Positions 48,187-56,992 of a stretch of 64,000 nucleotides of DNA are shown here, one piece after another. The notes below the pieces were generated by a model, which saw only the letters and a list, made by a program, of their open reading frames with translations, was not told the DNA's origin and ran no database searches. Numbering within the stretch: position 1 is the first letter of the stretch; every line of letters begins with the position of its first letter. Source of the DNA: Amycolatopsis sp. FBCC-B4732 (GTDB lineage Bacteria; Actinomycetota; Actinomycetes; Mycobacteriales; Pseudonocardiaceae); contig NZ_CP095376.1 in the NCBI RefSeq assembly GCF_023008405.1, positions 8,598,501-8,662,500 of the forward strand, read 5' to 3'. The position numbers and the translations under genes are program-made.

Positions 48187-49121
48187 CCGGTCCGACCCAG
48201 CGCACCACCTCGGCGAGCCCGGCCGACGAACGGGCCGCCGAGGCACTGGAAGCCGAGCAGCGGCTCGCCGAACAGCAGGAGTCCGGGCGGGGCCGTCCCG
48301 ACTGGGCGCCGCTGCCCCGCCGGACGGCGCCGAAGCCCGGCTCGGCGCTGTTCTCCTTGCGCAAGCCCATTTCCGCGACCGCCCGCTGGACACTGGCGGT
48401 GCTGTCGTTCGCGATCCCGTTCCTCGCGTGGGTCGTGCTCAGCGTCAGCGGCGCCGTCGACTCGACGTTCCTGCCGTCCCCGGCCGCGGTGCTCAAGGCC
48501 GGGCTCGACATGGCGGGCAGCGGCGAGCTCTTCGACGACCTCTGGGCGACCACCCAGCGCGTCCTCGAAGGCTTCGGCCTCGCCGTGCTGGTCTCGGTGC
48601 CGCTCGGCATCCTGATGGGCACCTTCGCCGCGGGGCAGGCGTTCTTCGAACCGCTGATCGGCCTGCTGCGCTACCTGCCGGCGAGCGCGTTCATCCCGCT
48701 GCTGATCATCTGGCTCGGTCTCGGCGAGCCGTCGAAGATCGCCATCCTCTTCATCGGGACGGTCTTCTTCAACACGCTGATGACCGCCGACGTCGTCCGC
48801 GGCGTGCCGGCTTCGCTGCTCGACGTCTCCTACACGCTCGGCGCGCGCCGGGGCGAGGTGCTGCGCAAGGTCGTCGTGCCGCACTCGCTGCCGGGCATGA
48901 TCGACGCGATCCGGGTCAACGCCGCCGCGGCGTGGAACTTCGTGGTCGTCGCCGAGCTGATCAACTCCTCGGCGGGCCTCGGCTACCGGATCGTCCGCGC
49001 GCAGCGGTTCCTGCAGACGGACAAGATCTTCGCGGTCCTGGTGGTCATCGGGGTCGCCGGGCTCGTCATCGACGTCCTGCTGCGCCTGCTGCGCACGCAG
49101 GTGGGGAAGTGGGCGGCATGA
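48183..49121 (+). CDS. ABC transporter permease (nitrate/sulfonate type)
   Basis: A 312-residue permease. A soluble ~65-residue N-terminal extension precedes six helices (LAVLSFAIPFLAWVVLSVSG and others). The EAA-like loop reads SYTLGARRGEVLRKVVVPHSLPG. It forms the channel with the neighbouring binding protein and ATPase. GTGA and ATGA overlaps on each side show one operon. Confidence 0.93.
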   Translation: MTGPTQRTTSASPADERAAEALEAEQRLAEQQESGRGRPDWAPLPRRTAPKPGSALFSLRKPISATARWTLAVLSFAIPFLAWVVLSVSGAVDSTFLPSPAAVLKAGLDMAGSGELFDDLWATTQRVLEGFGLAVLVSVPLGILMGTFAAGQAFFEPLIGLLRYLPASAFIPLLIIWLGLGEPSKIAILFIGTVFFNTLMTADVVRGVPASLLDVSYTLGARRGEVLRKVVVPHSLPGMIDAIRVNAAAAWNFVVVAELINSSAGLGYRIVRAQRFLQTDKIFAVLVVIGVAGLVIDVLLRLLRTQVGKWAA

Positions 49122-49906
49122 CGCTGGAACTGCGGAACGTCGCCAAGGACTACCACGCCGGTGGCCGGGTGACTCGCGCGCTCGACGGCGTGGACCTCGA
49201 GGTGCTGCGCGGCGAGTTCGTCTGCGTCGTCGGCGCGAGCGGCTCCGGCAAGTCGACCCTGCTGTCGCTGGTGGCCGGGCTCGACCGGCCGACCGACGGC
49301 GAGATCGTGCTCGACGGCGTCCCCGTGACCGGCCCCGGGCCGGACCGCGGGCTCGTCTTCCAGTCCGGCGCGCTCTACCCGTGGCGCAACGTCGAGAAGA
49401 ACGTCGCGTTCGGACTGGAGCTGCTCGCGCTCGACGCGGCCGAGCGCGCCGAGCGCGTCGACTGGTACCTCGCCGAAACCGGCCTGGCCACCGTGCGCAA
49501 GTCGCTGCCGAAACAGCTGTCCGGCGGCCAGAAGCAGCGCGTCGCGATCGCGCGCGCCCTCGCGTGCGAGCCGGATGTGCTGCTGCTGGACGAACCCTTC
49601 GGCGCCTTGGACGTCCAGACCAAGGAGGACATGCAGGTGCTGATCCGCCAGGTGTGGGCCGACACGGGCACGACGGTGCTGATGGTCACCCACGACGTCG
49701 AGGAAGCGGTGTTCCTCGGCGGCCGGGTGGTCGTGCTCGCCTCCGACCCGGGGCGGATCGCCGCCGACGTCGAGGTGGAGCTGCCCGCCGAGCGCGACCT
49801 GGCGGTGAAGCGCGAACCGCGGTTCCTCGCGCTGCGCGCCCGGATCGAGGACCTGGTCCGGGAGCAGCACCGGAGCCACGTGAGCCGGGTGGCCGCGGTC
49901 GAGTGA
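49118..49906 (+). CDS. ABC transporter ATP-binding protein (nitrate/sulfonate type)
   Basis: A 262-residue ATPase with Walker A GASGSGKSTL, Q-loop FQSGALYPWRN, signature LSGGQKQRVAIARAL, Walker B VLLLDEPFGALD and switch His in MVTHDVEEA. The NrtD/SsuB-type D-loop region (FGALDVQTKEDMQ) fits the binding protein class. The gene ends only 25 bases before the conservon, so both may share a transcript. Confidence 0.94.
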   Translation: MTLELRNVAKDYHAGGRVTRALDGVDLEVLRGEFVCVVGASGSGKSTLLSLVAGLDRPTDGEIVLDGVPVTGPGPDRGLVFQSGALYPWRNVEKNVAFGLELLALDAAERAERVDWYLAETGLATVRKSLPKQLSGGQKQRVAIARALACEPDVLLLDEPFGALDVQTKEDMQVLIRQVWADTGTTVLMVTHDVEEAVFLGGRVVVLASDPGRIAADVEVELPAERDLAVKREPRFLALRARIEDLVREQHRSHVSRVAAVE

Positions 49907-49931
49907 GAACGCAAGACGGGAAGGTGGCGGG

Positions 49932-52754
49932 ATGAAGCACGGCGGGGCGACCGCGGAACGCACGGGCGGCGGGGGTTTTCTCACCCGGCTCGGCATTCGC
50001 GGCAAGCTGAACCTGCTGCTCCTGCCACCGCTGGTCGCGGTGGTGCTGGTGTCGGTGCCGTTCGTGCTGACGCAGGCGAGCAGCGCCGTGGCCGCGACGC
50101 AGTCGGCGACGGTGGCGCGGCACACCCAGCAGCTCGGCGGCCTGGTCTGGCAGCTGCAGCGCGAGCGGCTGCTGACCGGCGCTTTCGTCGCCACGCCGTC
50201 GATGCCCGCCGACCAGATGCTGCAGCAGCAGAAGGCGGTGAACGCGGCCGTCGAGAACGTGCGGTCGTCACTGGGTTCCGACGCGCCGGACGAGCTGGCC
50301 GCCGCGCTGACCCGGGTCGGCTCGCTGAACGAGCTCCGGCAGAACGCGCAGCGCCGCGGCGTCGCGCTCGACAGCGTCGCCCGCACCTACCACGCGGTGA
50401 TCGGCGCGGTGATCGACTCGCTGCGGCTCGTCCCGCAGCTGACCAGTGACGCCGAAGGCACGCGGGAGCTGACCGCGCTGGAGGCGCTGCTGCGCGCGAA
50501 CGAGGAGAACTCGTTGCGCGGCATGGCGTTGATCGTGACGGCGGTTTCGCCCGAAGCCGGCCGGTCCATCCTGGACGACGCGACCCAGCAGGCGCCGATC
50601 TTCACCGACCGGTTCGTCCAGCAGGCCGACGACGAGACCGACCGCTCGCAGTCCGCGCTGGTCGTCAACGTCGAGCAGAGCGAAGCGGGCCGCAAGATCA
50701 ACGACCTCGCCGCCCAGATCGACAACCCCCGCAGCGAAGCCGGGACCACCCAGTACGTCGCCGACGTCCTGAGCGCGTCGGAATCCCAGGCGGGGCAGCG
50801 GAAACTCGTGCAGGAGAAGGTCACTGGCGAAATCGCCGACGCGGCGACCGGCCGCGCCGACGCCGGCACCCGGCTGGCCTGGACGGTCGGCATCGGCGCG
50901 GCCGCGCTGTTCCTGCTGGTCGCCTTCCTCGCCGTCGCGGTCGCCCGCTCGATCGCGCAGCCGCTGCGGCGGCTGACCACGGCGGCGACGTCGGTCGCCG
51001 ACCTCGCCGGCACCGAGCTCGTCCGCGTGACCGACACCGAGGAGGCCGAGGAGCAGGTCCCGCGGCTGGCCACCATCGACGTCGTTTCGAGCGACGAGCT
51101 CGGCAAGCTGGCCGCCGCGTTCAACCGGGTCCAGACCACCGCGGCCGAGCTGGTCGAGCGGCAGGCGCTCACCCGGCGCAACACCGGCCTGATGTTCGCG
51201 AACGTCGCCAAGCGCACGCAGAACCTCGTCGGCCGCCAGCTGGCGCTGATCGACGAGGTCGAGCGCAACGAGCAGGACACCCGGCTGCTGGCCAGCCTCT
51301 ACCGGCTCGACCACCTCTCCACCCGCCTCCGCCGGAACGCGGACAACCTGCTCGTGGTGTCCGGTACCCGCGACGAAACCCGTATCGCCGGCCCGATCGA
51401 GCTGGCCACGGCCCTGCGCTCGGCGCTCGCGGAGATCGAGGACTACCAGCGGGTCAAGCTCGGCGTCGTCGCCGACATCCTGCTGTCTTCGGCGCTCGGT
51501 GCCGACCTGGTGCTGGTGTTCGCCGAGCTGCTGGAGAACGCGACGTCGTTCTCGCCGCCGGGGTCGATGGTCGAAGTGGACACGATGATCCTCAACGACG
51601 GCTCGTGCCTGGTGAACGTCGTCGACCACGGCATCGGCATGACCGCGGAGAAGATGGCCGAAGAGAACAAGCGGCTCGTCGAGCGCGAACGCCTCGAGCT
51701 GGCACCGACGAGTGTGCTCGGCCTGTTCGTGGTCGGCCGCCTGGCCCGGCGCCACGAACTGGGCGTCGAGCTGCTCGCGACGCCGACCACCGGCGGCGTG
51801 ACCGCGCGGCTGACCGTCCCGCCGTCGCTGTTCAGCCACCGCACCGGGCTGCTCCCGAAGACCGAGCCGGTGCCGGCGATCCCGGCGCAGGTGGCGCCCA
51901 CGCCGAAACCGCGTCCCGCGGAAGCCGTCGCGGTGACCTCCGTGTCCACTTTGGATGAGCTGCGGCCGGTGGCTCGCCCGGCCGAACTGCCCGCGCCGGC
52001 GATCCCGGCGCTGCTCGGCCACGGCAACGGCTTCCGCTGGTTCAACCAGCTCGAACCGGTGTGGCCGGACGCCGAACCCGCCGACCCGCCCGCGGCGCCC
52101 GTCGCCGAGCCGGAGCCCGAGACCCGGGGTGGCCTGCGCCGCCGCGTCCGCGGGGCCCAGCTGCCCGACCCGGGCACGACGGCGGCGGTGGCCGACGACG
52201 ACAAGCCGCGCCACGACCCGGACGCGACCAAGCTCGCCATGGACGGCTTCCAGAGCGCTTTCGCGAGGGCCGCCGAGGTCAGCGCGATGGACACCGACCC
52301 GCCGTCCGCCCCACCGACGGTGGTGACCGCACCCGTCGCCCCCGCACTTTCACGTGAAAGTGCTGACCTGGGCGCTGCACTTTCACGTGAAAGTGCGGCT
52401 TTGCTGCCGGGCGATGGCGCGTCGCTGCCGGTGCGCGTTCCCGGGGAGTCGGCGATGCCCGGTGGCGCGGTTCCCGCCGTGGCGCCGGCCGCCGCGGCCC
52501 CGCAGTCCCGGGACGGCCTGGTCCGCCGCGTCCCCGGAGCCCAGCTCGCCCCCGGCCTGCGCCAGCAGCCCGCGGGGCGGCCGATCGCCCGAGCCGTCGT
52601 CAACCGCAGCAAGCGGGACCCGGCGGCCGAGCGAGCGGCGTTCGACGCGTTCGCCGCCGGCCTCGCCAAGGCGGACGCGGTTACGGCAGACAGCCCGCCC
52701 CAAGGCGTGGTCGCCGGTCGTGTGATGGAACGAGGAGAAGAGAGCAGGAAATGA
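49932..52754 (+). CDS. cvnA: Conservon sensor kinase-like protein CvnA with NIT-type sensor domain
   Basis: A 940-residue membrane receptor, first gene of a conservon. Transmembrane helix 1 is LNLLLLPPLVAVVLVSVPFV (~27-46). The ~270-residue extracellular helical domain (WQLQRERLLTGAFVATPS ... TYHAVIGAVIDSLRLV) fits the nitrate/nitrite-sensing NIT fold. Helix 2 is AALFLLVAFLAVAVARSIAQP, then HAMP. A HATPase domain lies at ~535-635 (ELLENATSFSPPGSMVEV, DHGIGMT) but no classical phospho-His box is clear. The Pro/Ala-rich tail (~640-940) holds two 20-bp palindromes, both read as LSRESA. It may sense the ligand of the ABC importer just upstream. Confidence 0.9.
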   Translation: MKHGGATAERTGGGGFLTRLGIRGKLNLLLLPPLVAVVLVSVPFVLTQASSAVAATQSATVARHTQQLGGLVWQLQRERLLTGAFVATPSMPADQMLQQQKAVNAAVENVRSSLGSDAPDELAAALTRVGSLNELRQNAQRRGVALDSVARTYHAVIGAVIDSLRLVPQLTSDAEGTRELTALEALLRANEENSLRGMALIVTAVSPEAGRSILDDATQQAPIFTDRFVQQADDETDRSQSALVVNVEQSEAGRKINDLAAQIDNPRSEAGTTQYVADVLSASESQAGQRKLVQEKVTGEIADAATGRADAGTRLAWTVGIGAAALFLLVAFLAVAVARSIAQPLRRLTTAATSVADLAGTELVRVTDTEEAEEQVPRLATIDVVSSDELGKLAAAFNRVQTTAAELVERQALTRRNTGLMFANVAKRTQNLVGRQLALIDEVERNEQDTRLLASLYRLDHLSTRLRRNADNLLVVSGTRDETRIAGPIELATALRSALAEIEDYQRVKLGVVADILLSSALGADLVLVFAELLENATSFSPPGSMVEVDTMILNDGSCLVNVVDHGIGMTAEKMAEENKRLVERERLELAPTSVLGLFVVGRLARRHELGVELLATPTTGGVTARLTVPPSLFSHRTGLLPKTEPVPAIPAQVAPTPKPRPAEAVAVTSVSTLDELRPVARPAELPAPAIPALLGHGNGFRWFNQLEPVWPDAEPADPPAAPVAEPEPETRGGLRRRVRGAQLPDPGTTAAVADDDKPRHDPDATKLAMDGFQSAFARAAEVSAMDTDPPSAPPTVVTAPVAPALSRESADLGAALSRESAALLPGDGASLPVRVPGESAMPGGAVPAVAPAAAAPQSRDGLVRRVPGAQLAPGLRQQPAGRPIARAVVNRSKRDPAAERAAFDAFAAGLAKADAVTADSPPQGVVAGRVMERGEESRK
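52344..52396. repeat. Two parS-like 20-bp palindromes inside cvnA
   Basis: GCACTTTCACGTGAAAGTGC occurs perfectly at 52344-52363 and 52377-52396, 13 bases apart, and both read in frame as A-L-S-R-E-S-A. The core differs from the actinobacterial parS consensus GTTTCACGTGAAAC by one base in each half. Confidence 0.85.
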
Positions 52755-53185
52755 GCATCCCCGCACCTGGCGTCAGTGTCGAAGCCCAGAACTTCAACTG
52801 GCTGGTGAGCCGCTTCGCGCAGCACACCGCGGGCGCGATCGCCGCCATCGCGGTCTCGGCCGACGGCTTGCTGATCGCGGTGTCCTCGGAGCTCGAGCGC
52901 TCCAACGCCGACCGCCTCGCCGCGATCTCCTCCGCCATGCTCGGCCTCGCGCACGGCGTCTCCGAAAGCCACCCGCTCGGCTCGCCGGACAAGGTGATCA
53001 TCGAACTGGAGCACGGCTACCTGCTGGTCTGCACCATCAGCATCGGCTGCTCGCTCGGCGTCCTCGCCAACAAGCAGGCCAGCCTCGGCACGATCGCCTA
53101 CGAGATGGCGATGTTCGCCAACCGCGCCACCGAAGTCCTCACGCCGGGCCTGATCGAGGAGCTCAAGAACACCGTGGGTGCGTGA
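52751..53185 (+). CDS. cvnB: Conservon protein CvnB (roadblock/LC7 domain)
   Basis: A 144-residue roadblock/LC7 protein (NFNWLVSRFAQHTAGAIAAIAVSADGLLIAVSSELERS...). This family serves as a GTPase-activating or regulatory subunit in G-protein-like conservon complexes. It overlaps cvnA as ATGA and cvnC as GTGA. Length is typical. Confidence 0.93.
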   Translation: MSIPAPGVSVEAQNFNWLVSRFAQHTAGAIAAIAVSADGLLIAVSSELERSNADRLAAISSAMLGLAHGVSESHPLGSPDKVIIELEHGYLLVCTISIGCSLGVLANKQASLGTIAYEMAMFANRATEVLTPGLIEELKNTVGA

Positions 53186-53538
53186 TGGCCGAAGAGCCGG
53201 ACATCTCGCTGCTGCGGCCGTACCTGATGACCTCGGGGCGGGCGCAGCCGGTGGACCAGACCCTCGAGATCGAGGCGCAGGTCATGACGTCCCGCCTGGG
53301 CGCGGCCTCGCACCCGAAGCTCACGTTCGAGCGGCAGGAAATCGTTTCCCTCTGCCGGAGCACGATGTCGGTCGCCGAGGTGGCCGCCATGCTCGGCCTC
53401 CACATCGGCGTCGCCCGCGTGCTGGTGGCCGACCTCGCCGAGCTGGGGTACGTCGTCGTCCGGCGCCCGGGCAACCACAACAAGCACGACCTCGGCATGA
53501 TCGAAAGGGTCATTCGTGGACTCGAAGCCATTCACTGA
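53182..53538 (+). CDS. cvnC: Conservon protein CvnC (DUF742)
   Basis: A 118-residue DUF742 protein (SLLRPYLMTSGRAQP, RQEIVSLCRSTMSVAEVAAMLGLHIGVARVLVADL). The C-terminal part looks like a winged helix. The start is GTG 53182 or the adjacent ATG 53185; both overlap the cvnB stop. It ends 23 bases inside cvnD. DUF742 proteins are core conservon members of unknown biochemical role. Confidence 0.92.
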   Translation: MMAEEPDISLLRPYLMTSGRAQPVDQTLEIEAQVMTSRLGAASHPKLTFERQEIVSLCRSTMSVAEVAAMLGLHIGVARVLVADLAELGYVVVRRPGNHNKHDLGMIERVIRGLEAIH

Positions 53539-54115
53539 ACCGGCGGCCCGCCCGCCGGCCCCGGTCAAGATCGTCATCGCGGGCGGCTTCGGCGTCGGCA
53601 AGACGACCGCGGTCGGCGCCATCTCGGAGATCAAGCCGCTGACGACCGAGGCGGCGATCACCTCGGTGGCGGCTTCGGTGGACCGCACCGGCCACGTCCC
53701 GGCCAAGACCACCACGACGGTCGCGCTGGACTTCGGCTGCATCACGATCGACGACGAGGTCAAGCTGTACCTGTTCGGCACCCCCGGCCAGGACCGCTTC
53801 GGCTTCATGTGGCAGGACCTGGTCCACGGCGCGCTGGGCGCACTGGTGATCGTGGACACCCGCCGCATGGACGACTGCTACCCGGCGGTCGACTACTTCG
53901 AGAAGGCCGGCCTGCCGTTCGTGGTGGGGGTGAACATGTTCAACGGCTCGCTCGGCCACAACCTGGAGGACATCCGCTGGGCCCTCGCGGTCGGCGACGA
54001 CGTCCCCCTGATCACGTTCGACGCGCGGCAGAAGCTTTCGGTGCGGGACGCGCTGCTCGCGGTGCTGCACAACACGTTCAAGAAGGCCCGAGCCCAGGCG
54101 GGCGCGGGGGCGTGA
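53516..54115 (+). CDS. cvnD: Conservon small GTPase CvnD
   Basis: A 199-residue Ras-like ATP/GTPase. The P-loop is IVIAGGFGVGKTTAVGAIS, then switch/G3 LYLFGTPGQDRFGFMWQDL and G4-like VVGVNMFNG. The start is GTG 53516 within the end of cvnC. Together the four genes encode a membrane-associated complex resembling eukaryotic G-protein-coupled systems; CvnD is the output GTPase. Confidence 0.94.
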   Translation: MDSKPFTEPAARPPAPVKIVIAGGFGVGKTTAVGAISEIKPLTTEAAITSVAASVDRTGHVPAKTTTTVALDFGCITIDDEVKLYLFGTPGQDRFGFMWQDLVHGALGALVIVDTRRMDDCYPAVDYFEKAGLPFVVGVNMFNGSLGHNLEDIRWALAVGDDVPLITFDARQKLSVRDALLAVLHNTFKKARAQAGAGA

Positions 54116-54193
54116 GGGGTTCTCGACAGGTCTGGAGAGCTCCAGGGAGGGGTTCCCGAGACGTACCCGGGACTACCCGACTACACTGATCCA

Positions 54194-54281
54194 CGGACCC
54201 CGCGCGGCGTCCACCCTGTGAACCTCCCCAGGGCCGGAAGGCAGCAAGGATAAGCAGGCTCTGACGGGTGCGCGGGGTCCC
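54194..54281 (+). ncRNA. ffs: Signal recognition particle RNA (small SRP RNA)
   Basis: The ends GGACCCCGCGC and GCGCGGGGTCC pair. The conserved apical loop CAGGGCCGGAAGGCAGCA (54229-54246 region) is the Ffh-binding SRP domain. A -10-like TACACT (54182-54187) precedes it and CCTTCTTTTC follows as a terminator tail. Position near dnaX-recR agrees with other actinobacteria. Confidence 0.93.
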
Positions 54282-54467
54282 CTTCTTTTCGGCTCCGGCT
54301 CTCGGGGCTTCGCCCCTTCGCCGGGCCTTCACTTCGTCCTTTTGCCCGGGGGCCGAGCCCCCGGACCCCCACGGTGCCTTGTGCGCCGGCTGGGGGGTCT
54401 GCCGTGGCATCCCCGCGAGTGAGAGCGGGCGTGAGCGGGGTGTGGCGGGCGCGGGTGAGAGCGGGCT

Positions 54468-55343
54468 CTAGAACAGGCCCAGGACGTCGTCCGGGGGTTT
54501 TGGGGGCGGTGGGGTGTCCGCGTCCGTGATCACCGCTGCTCGGCCTGCCAGTTTGTGCAGCTCCGGGCCGTGGACGCACCTCGCCGGGAACGCCGCCGAG
54601 GCCGTTCGGCGCTCGAGCTCCGCTGTCGGCAGTGCCGAAGCCGAGGCCGCGAAGACCAGGTTGCCGAAGCGGCGGCCCTTCAGGACCGCCGGGTCCGCCA
54701 GCACCAGGACCTCCGGGAAGACCGCCAGCAGCGTCGCCAGGAAGCGGCGGGCGAACGGCAGGCCCGAGCCGTCCGTGATGTTCGCCAGGTACGTGCCCGG
54801 GGGGCGGAGGATGCCGGCGATCGCGCGGGTCGCCTCCAGCGTGGCCAGGCCGCCCGCCAGCTTCGCGCGCTCGAACGCGTCGACCACCACCAGGTCCGCC
54901 GTGTCCTCGCGGCGGGTCGCCAGGCCCGTGCGGCCGTCGGTGATCCGGACGCGCAGGCCCGGGAGCCGCAGGCCCAGCTGGGCGCGGACCAGGTCGACCA
55001 GCTCGCCGTCGGCGTCGAACACCAGCTGCCGCGAGCCCGGGCGCGTCGCCGCCACGTAACGCGGCAGCGTGCACGCCGCGCCACCGATGTGCAGCGCGTC
55101 GACGGGCCCCGGCGGCAGCAGGTCCACCACGTCCCCGAACCGGCGGACGTAGTCGAACTCCAGGTCGGCCGGGTCGTCGAGGTCGACATAGGACTGCGCG
55201 ACGCCGTCCACCGACAGCAGCCACGCGTTGCCCCGGTCGGCGTCCCGGACCAGCTCCGCGGTCCCGAACTGCACCGGGTACCGCCCGGGCACCGGCCCGG
55301 TCTTCCGCGAACGACTCACGAACCCGGAGGTTATCGGAAACAT
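54468..55343 (-). CDS. Spermidine synthase-like methyltransferase-fold protein
   Basis: A 291-residue protein with a Rossmann fold of the spermidine synthase group: ALHIGGAACTLPRYVAATRP, LVFDADGELVDLVRAQL, DLVVVDAFERAKLAGGL and ILRPPGTYLANITDG. Polyamine-binding residues are incomplete, so the activity may differ. The start could be ATG 55343 or a downstream GTG. Convergent to the SRP RNA side; no operon partner. Confidence 0.8.
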   Translation of the reverse strand: MFPITSGFVSRSRKTGPVPGRYPVQFGTAELVRDADRGNAWLLSVDGVAQSYVDLDDPADLEFDYVRRFGDVVDLLPPGPVDALHIGGAACTLPRYVAATRPGSRQLVFDADGELVDLVRAQLGLRLPGLRVRITDGRTGLATRREDTADLVVVDAFERAKLAGGLATLEATRAIAGILRPPGTYLANITDGSGLPFARRFLATLLAVFPEVLVLADPAVLKGRRFGNLVFAASASALPTAELERRTASAAFPARCVHGPELHKLAGRAAVITDADTPPPPKPPDDVLGLF

Positions 55344-55398
55344 TCCGCCCGGCCCGGCGATAAGTGAGCGGAACGATCATCGATCGAGGGGGTTTTTC

Positions 55399-56949
55399 TT
55401 GCGTGCGAACGCAGTAATCGCCACTGTGGCACTCGCCGCCGTCGCCTGGGCGACGCCGGCCGCCGCGGACGTCCTGCCCGACCGGGCCCAGGCCGTTTCG
55501 CTGCTGGAGACCGGCGGACCCGGCGTCAGCCGCGCCGCCGAAGCGGCACTGCTCGGCTCAGCCGCCGACCTGCAGACCTTCCTGACCACCGGCCAGTTCC
55601 GGGCGAAGAACGACGACGACCGCGTCCTGGTCAACCAGGCCATGGCGAGCGGCGGCCCGGTCACCAAGCGCGCCGCCCAGCAGGCGCTGGACGGTACCGT
55701 CGAGGACATCCGGGCCTTCCTCGCCACCGGGCTGCCCCAGGCGCGGATCGCGGACGACCGGATCGCGGTCGGCCAGGCCATGAACACCGGCGGCCCCACC
55801 GTCAACGCCCGGGCCCAGAAGGCCCTCGACGGCACGGCCGCCGACGTCCGCGCCTTCCTCGAGACCGGCCTGCAGCAGGCGCGCGACACCGACGAGCGGA
55901 TCACCGCCAACCAGGCGCTCGCCGCCGGCGGTCCCGAGGTCCAGGCCGCCGCGCAGGCCGCGCTCGACGGCACCCCGGACGACGTCCGGTACTTCCTCTC
56001 GCTGTGGCGCCAGGTCGCCGCGAACGGGGACGCCGAACTCGCCGCGCTCCAGGCGCAGGTCGACTACGGCAAGGCCGCCGCGGCCAACCACAGCGCGATC
56101 GGCGTCCGGCTGGCCCGCAGCCGCGCCACCACCATCGCCTCGGACGCGCGCCAGGCGAACACCGACCGGCTCGCCGGCCAGCGGGCCCAGGCCCAGCACG
56201 ACGCGCAGGTCGCGGCCGGTGCGGCCGCCGACGCCGAGCAGCAGGCCCGCGACGCCGCCGCCCGCGCGGCGCAAGCCAAGGCCGACAACGACCAGCTGCT
56301 CACCGCCGCGGCCGACCCGGCGCTGACCGTGCCGAACGGCCGCCGTGCGGCGGCCTACCTGCTGCGAAACGGCAGCCCCGCCGTCAAGAACGCGGCTCAC
56401 GTCGCGCTGAGCGGTTCCGACGACGACGTCGTCACCTTCGTGCGCAGCGGGCTCGCGGCCGCGCAGGAGACCGACGACCGGGCCGCCGTGGCGGCGATCG
56501 CGGCCGACCCGAAGGCGCGCCCCGGGCTGCGGCAGGCCGCCCGTGACGCGCTCGCCGGGCCGTACGCCGGCGTCGCCGCGCTGCTCGCCACCGGCGACTA
56601 CCCGGGCCGCGACACCGACGACCGCGTCGAGGTCAACCAGATCATGGCGGCCGGTGGCCCGTCGACGAAGCCGGCGGCGCAGAAGGCGCTGGACGGCACC
56701 GTCGCCGACGTCCGCGAGTTCCTCGCCCACGGGCAGTACGTCGCGCACCTGATCGACCTGCGCGTCTACGCGACCCGGACGTTGTCCGAGGGCCCCGAGG
56801 TCGAGGCCGTCGCGCAGGGCGTCCTCGACGGGCCGGACTCGTTCCTGCAGCCGTACCTGGACGGTGGCCTGGCGAAGGCGCGAGCGCGTGACGCCTTCAC
56901 CGCGGAGCACGTCGCCAAGGTGAACGCGCTCCTGGCGCAGCTGCCCTGA
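55399..56949 (+). CDS. Secreted ALF-repeat protein
   Basis: A 516-residue secreted protein. The Sec signal (LRANAVIATVALAAVAWATP) starts at TTG 55399, which follows GAGGGGG. About eight ALF repeats occur, with the pattern A-L-x-G-T-x-x-D-V-R-x-F-L-x-T-G and D-x-R-x-x-x-x-Q; examples are QQALDGTVEDIRAFLATGL and QKALDGTAADVRAFLETGL. A coiled Ala/Gln-rich helix (~255-310) splits the repeats into two blocks. Function unknown. A longer paralog starts at 61404 beyond recR. Confidence 0.85.
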   Translation: MRANAVIATVALAAVAWATPAAADVLPDRAQAVSLLETGGPGVSRAAEAALLGSAADLQTFLTTGQFRAKNDDDRVLVNQAMASGGPVTKRAAQQALDGTVEDIRAFLATGLPQARIADDRIAVGQAMNTGGPTVNARAQKALDGTAADVRAFLETGLQQARDTDERITANQALAAGGPEVQAAAQAALDGTPDDVRYFLSLWRQVAANGDAELAALQAQVDYGKAAAANHSAIGVRLARSRATTIASDARQANTDRLAGQRAQAQHDAQVAAGAAADAEQQARDAAARAAQAKADNDQLLTAAADPALTVPNGRRAAAYLLRNGSPAVKNAAHVALSGSDDDVVTFVRSGLAAAQETDDRAAVAAIAADPKARPGLRQAARDALAGPYAGVAALLATGDYPGRDTDDRVEVNQIMAAGGPSTKPAAQKALDGTVADVREFLAHGQYVAHLIDLRVYATRTLSEGPEVEAVAQGVLDGPDSFLQPYLDGGLAKARARDAFTAEHVAKVNALLAQLP

Positions 56950-56992
56950 CCGCACGGCGAAGGTTGTCGGACCCTGGCGGTAGTCTCGCGGC

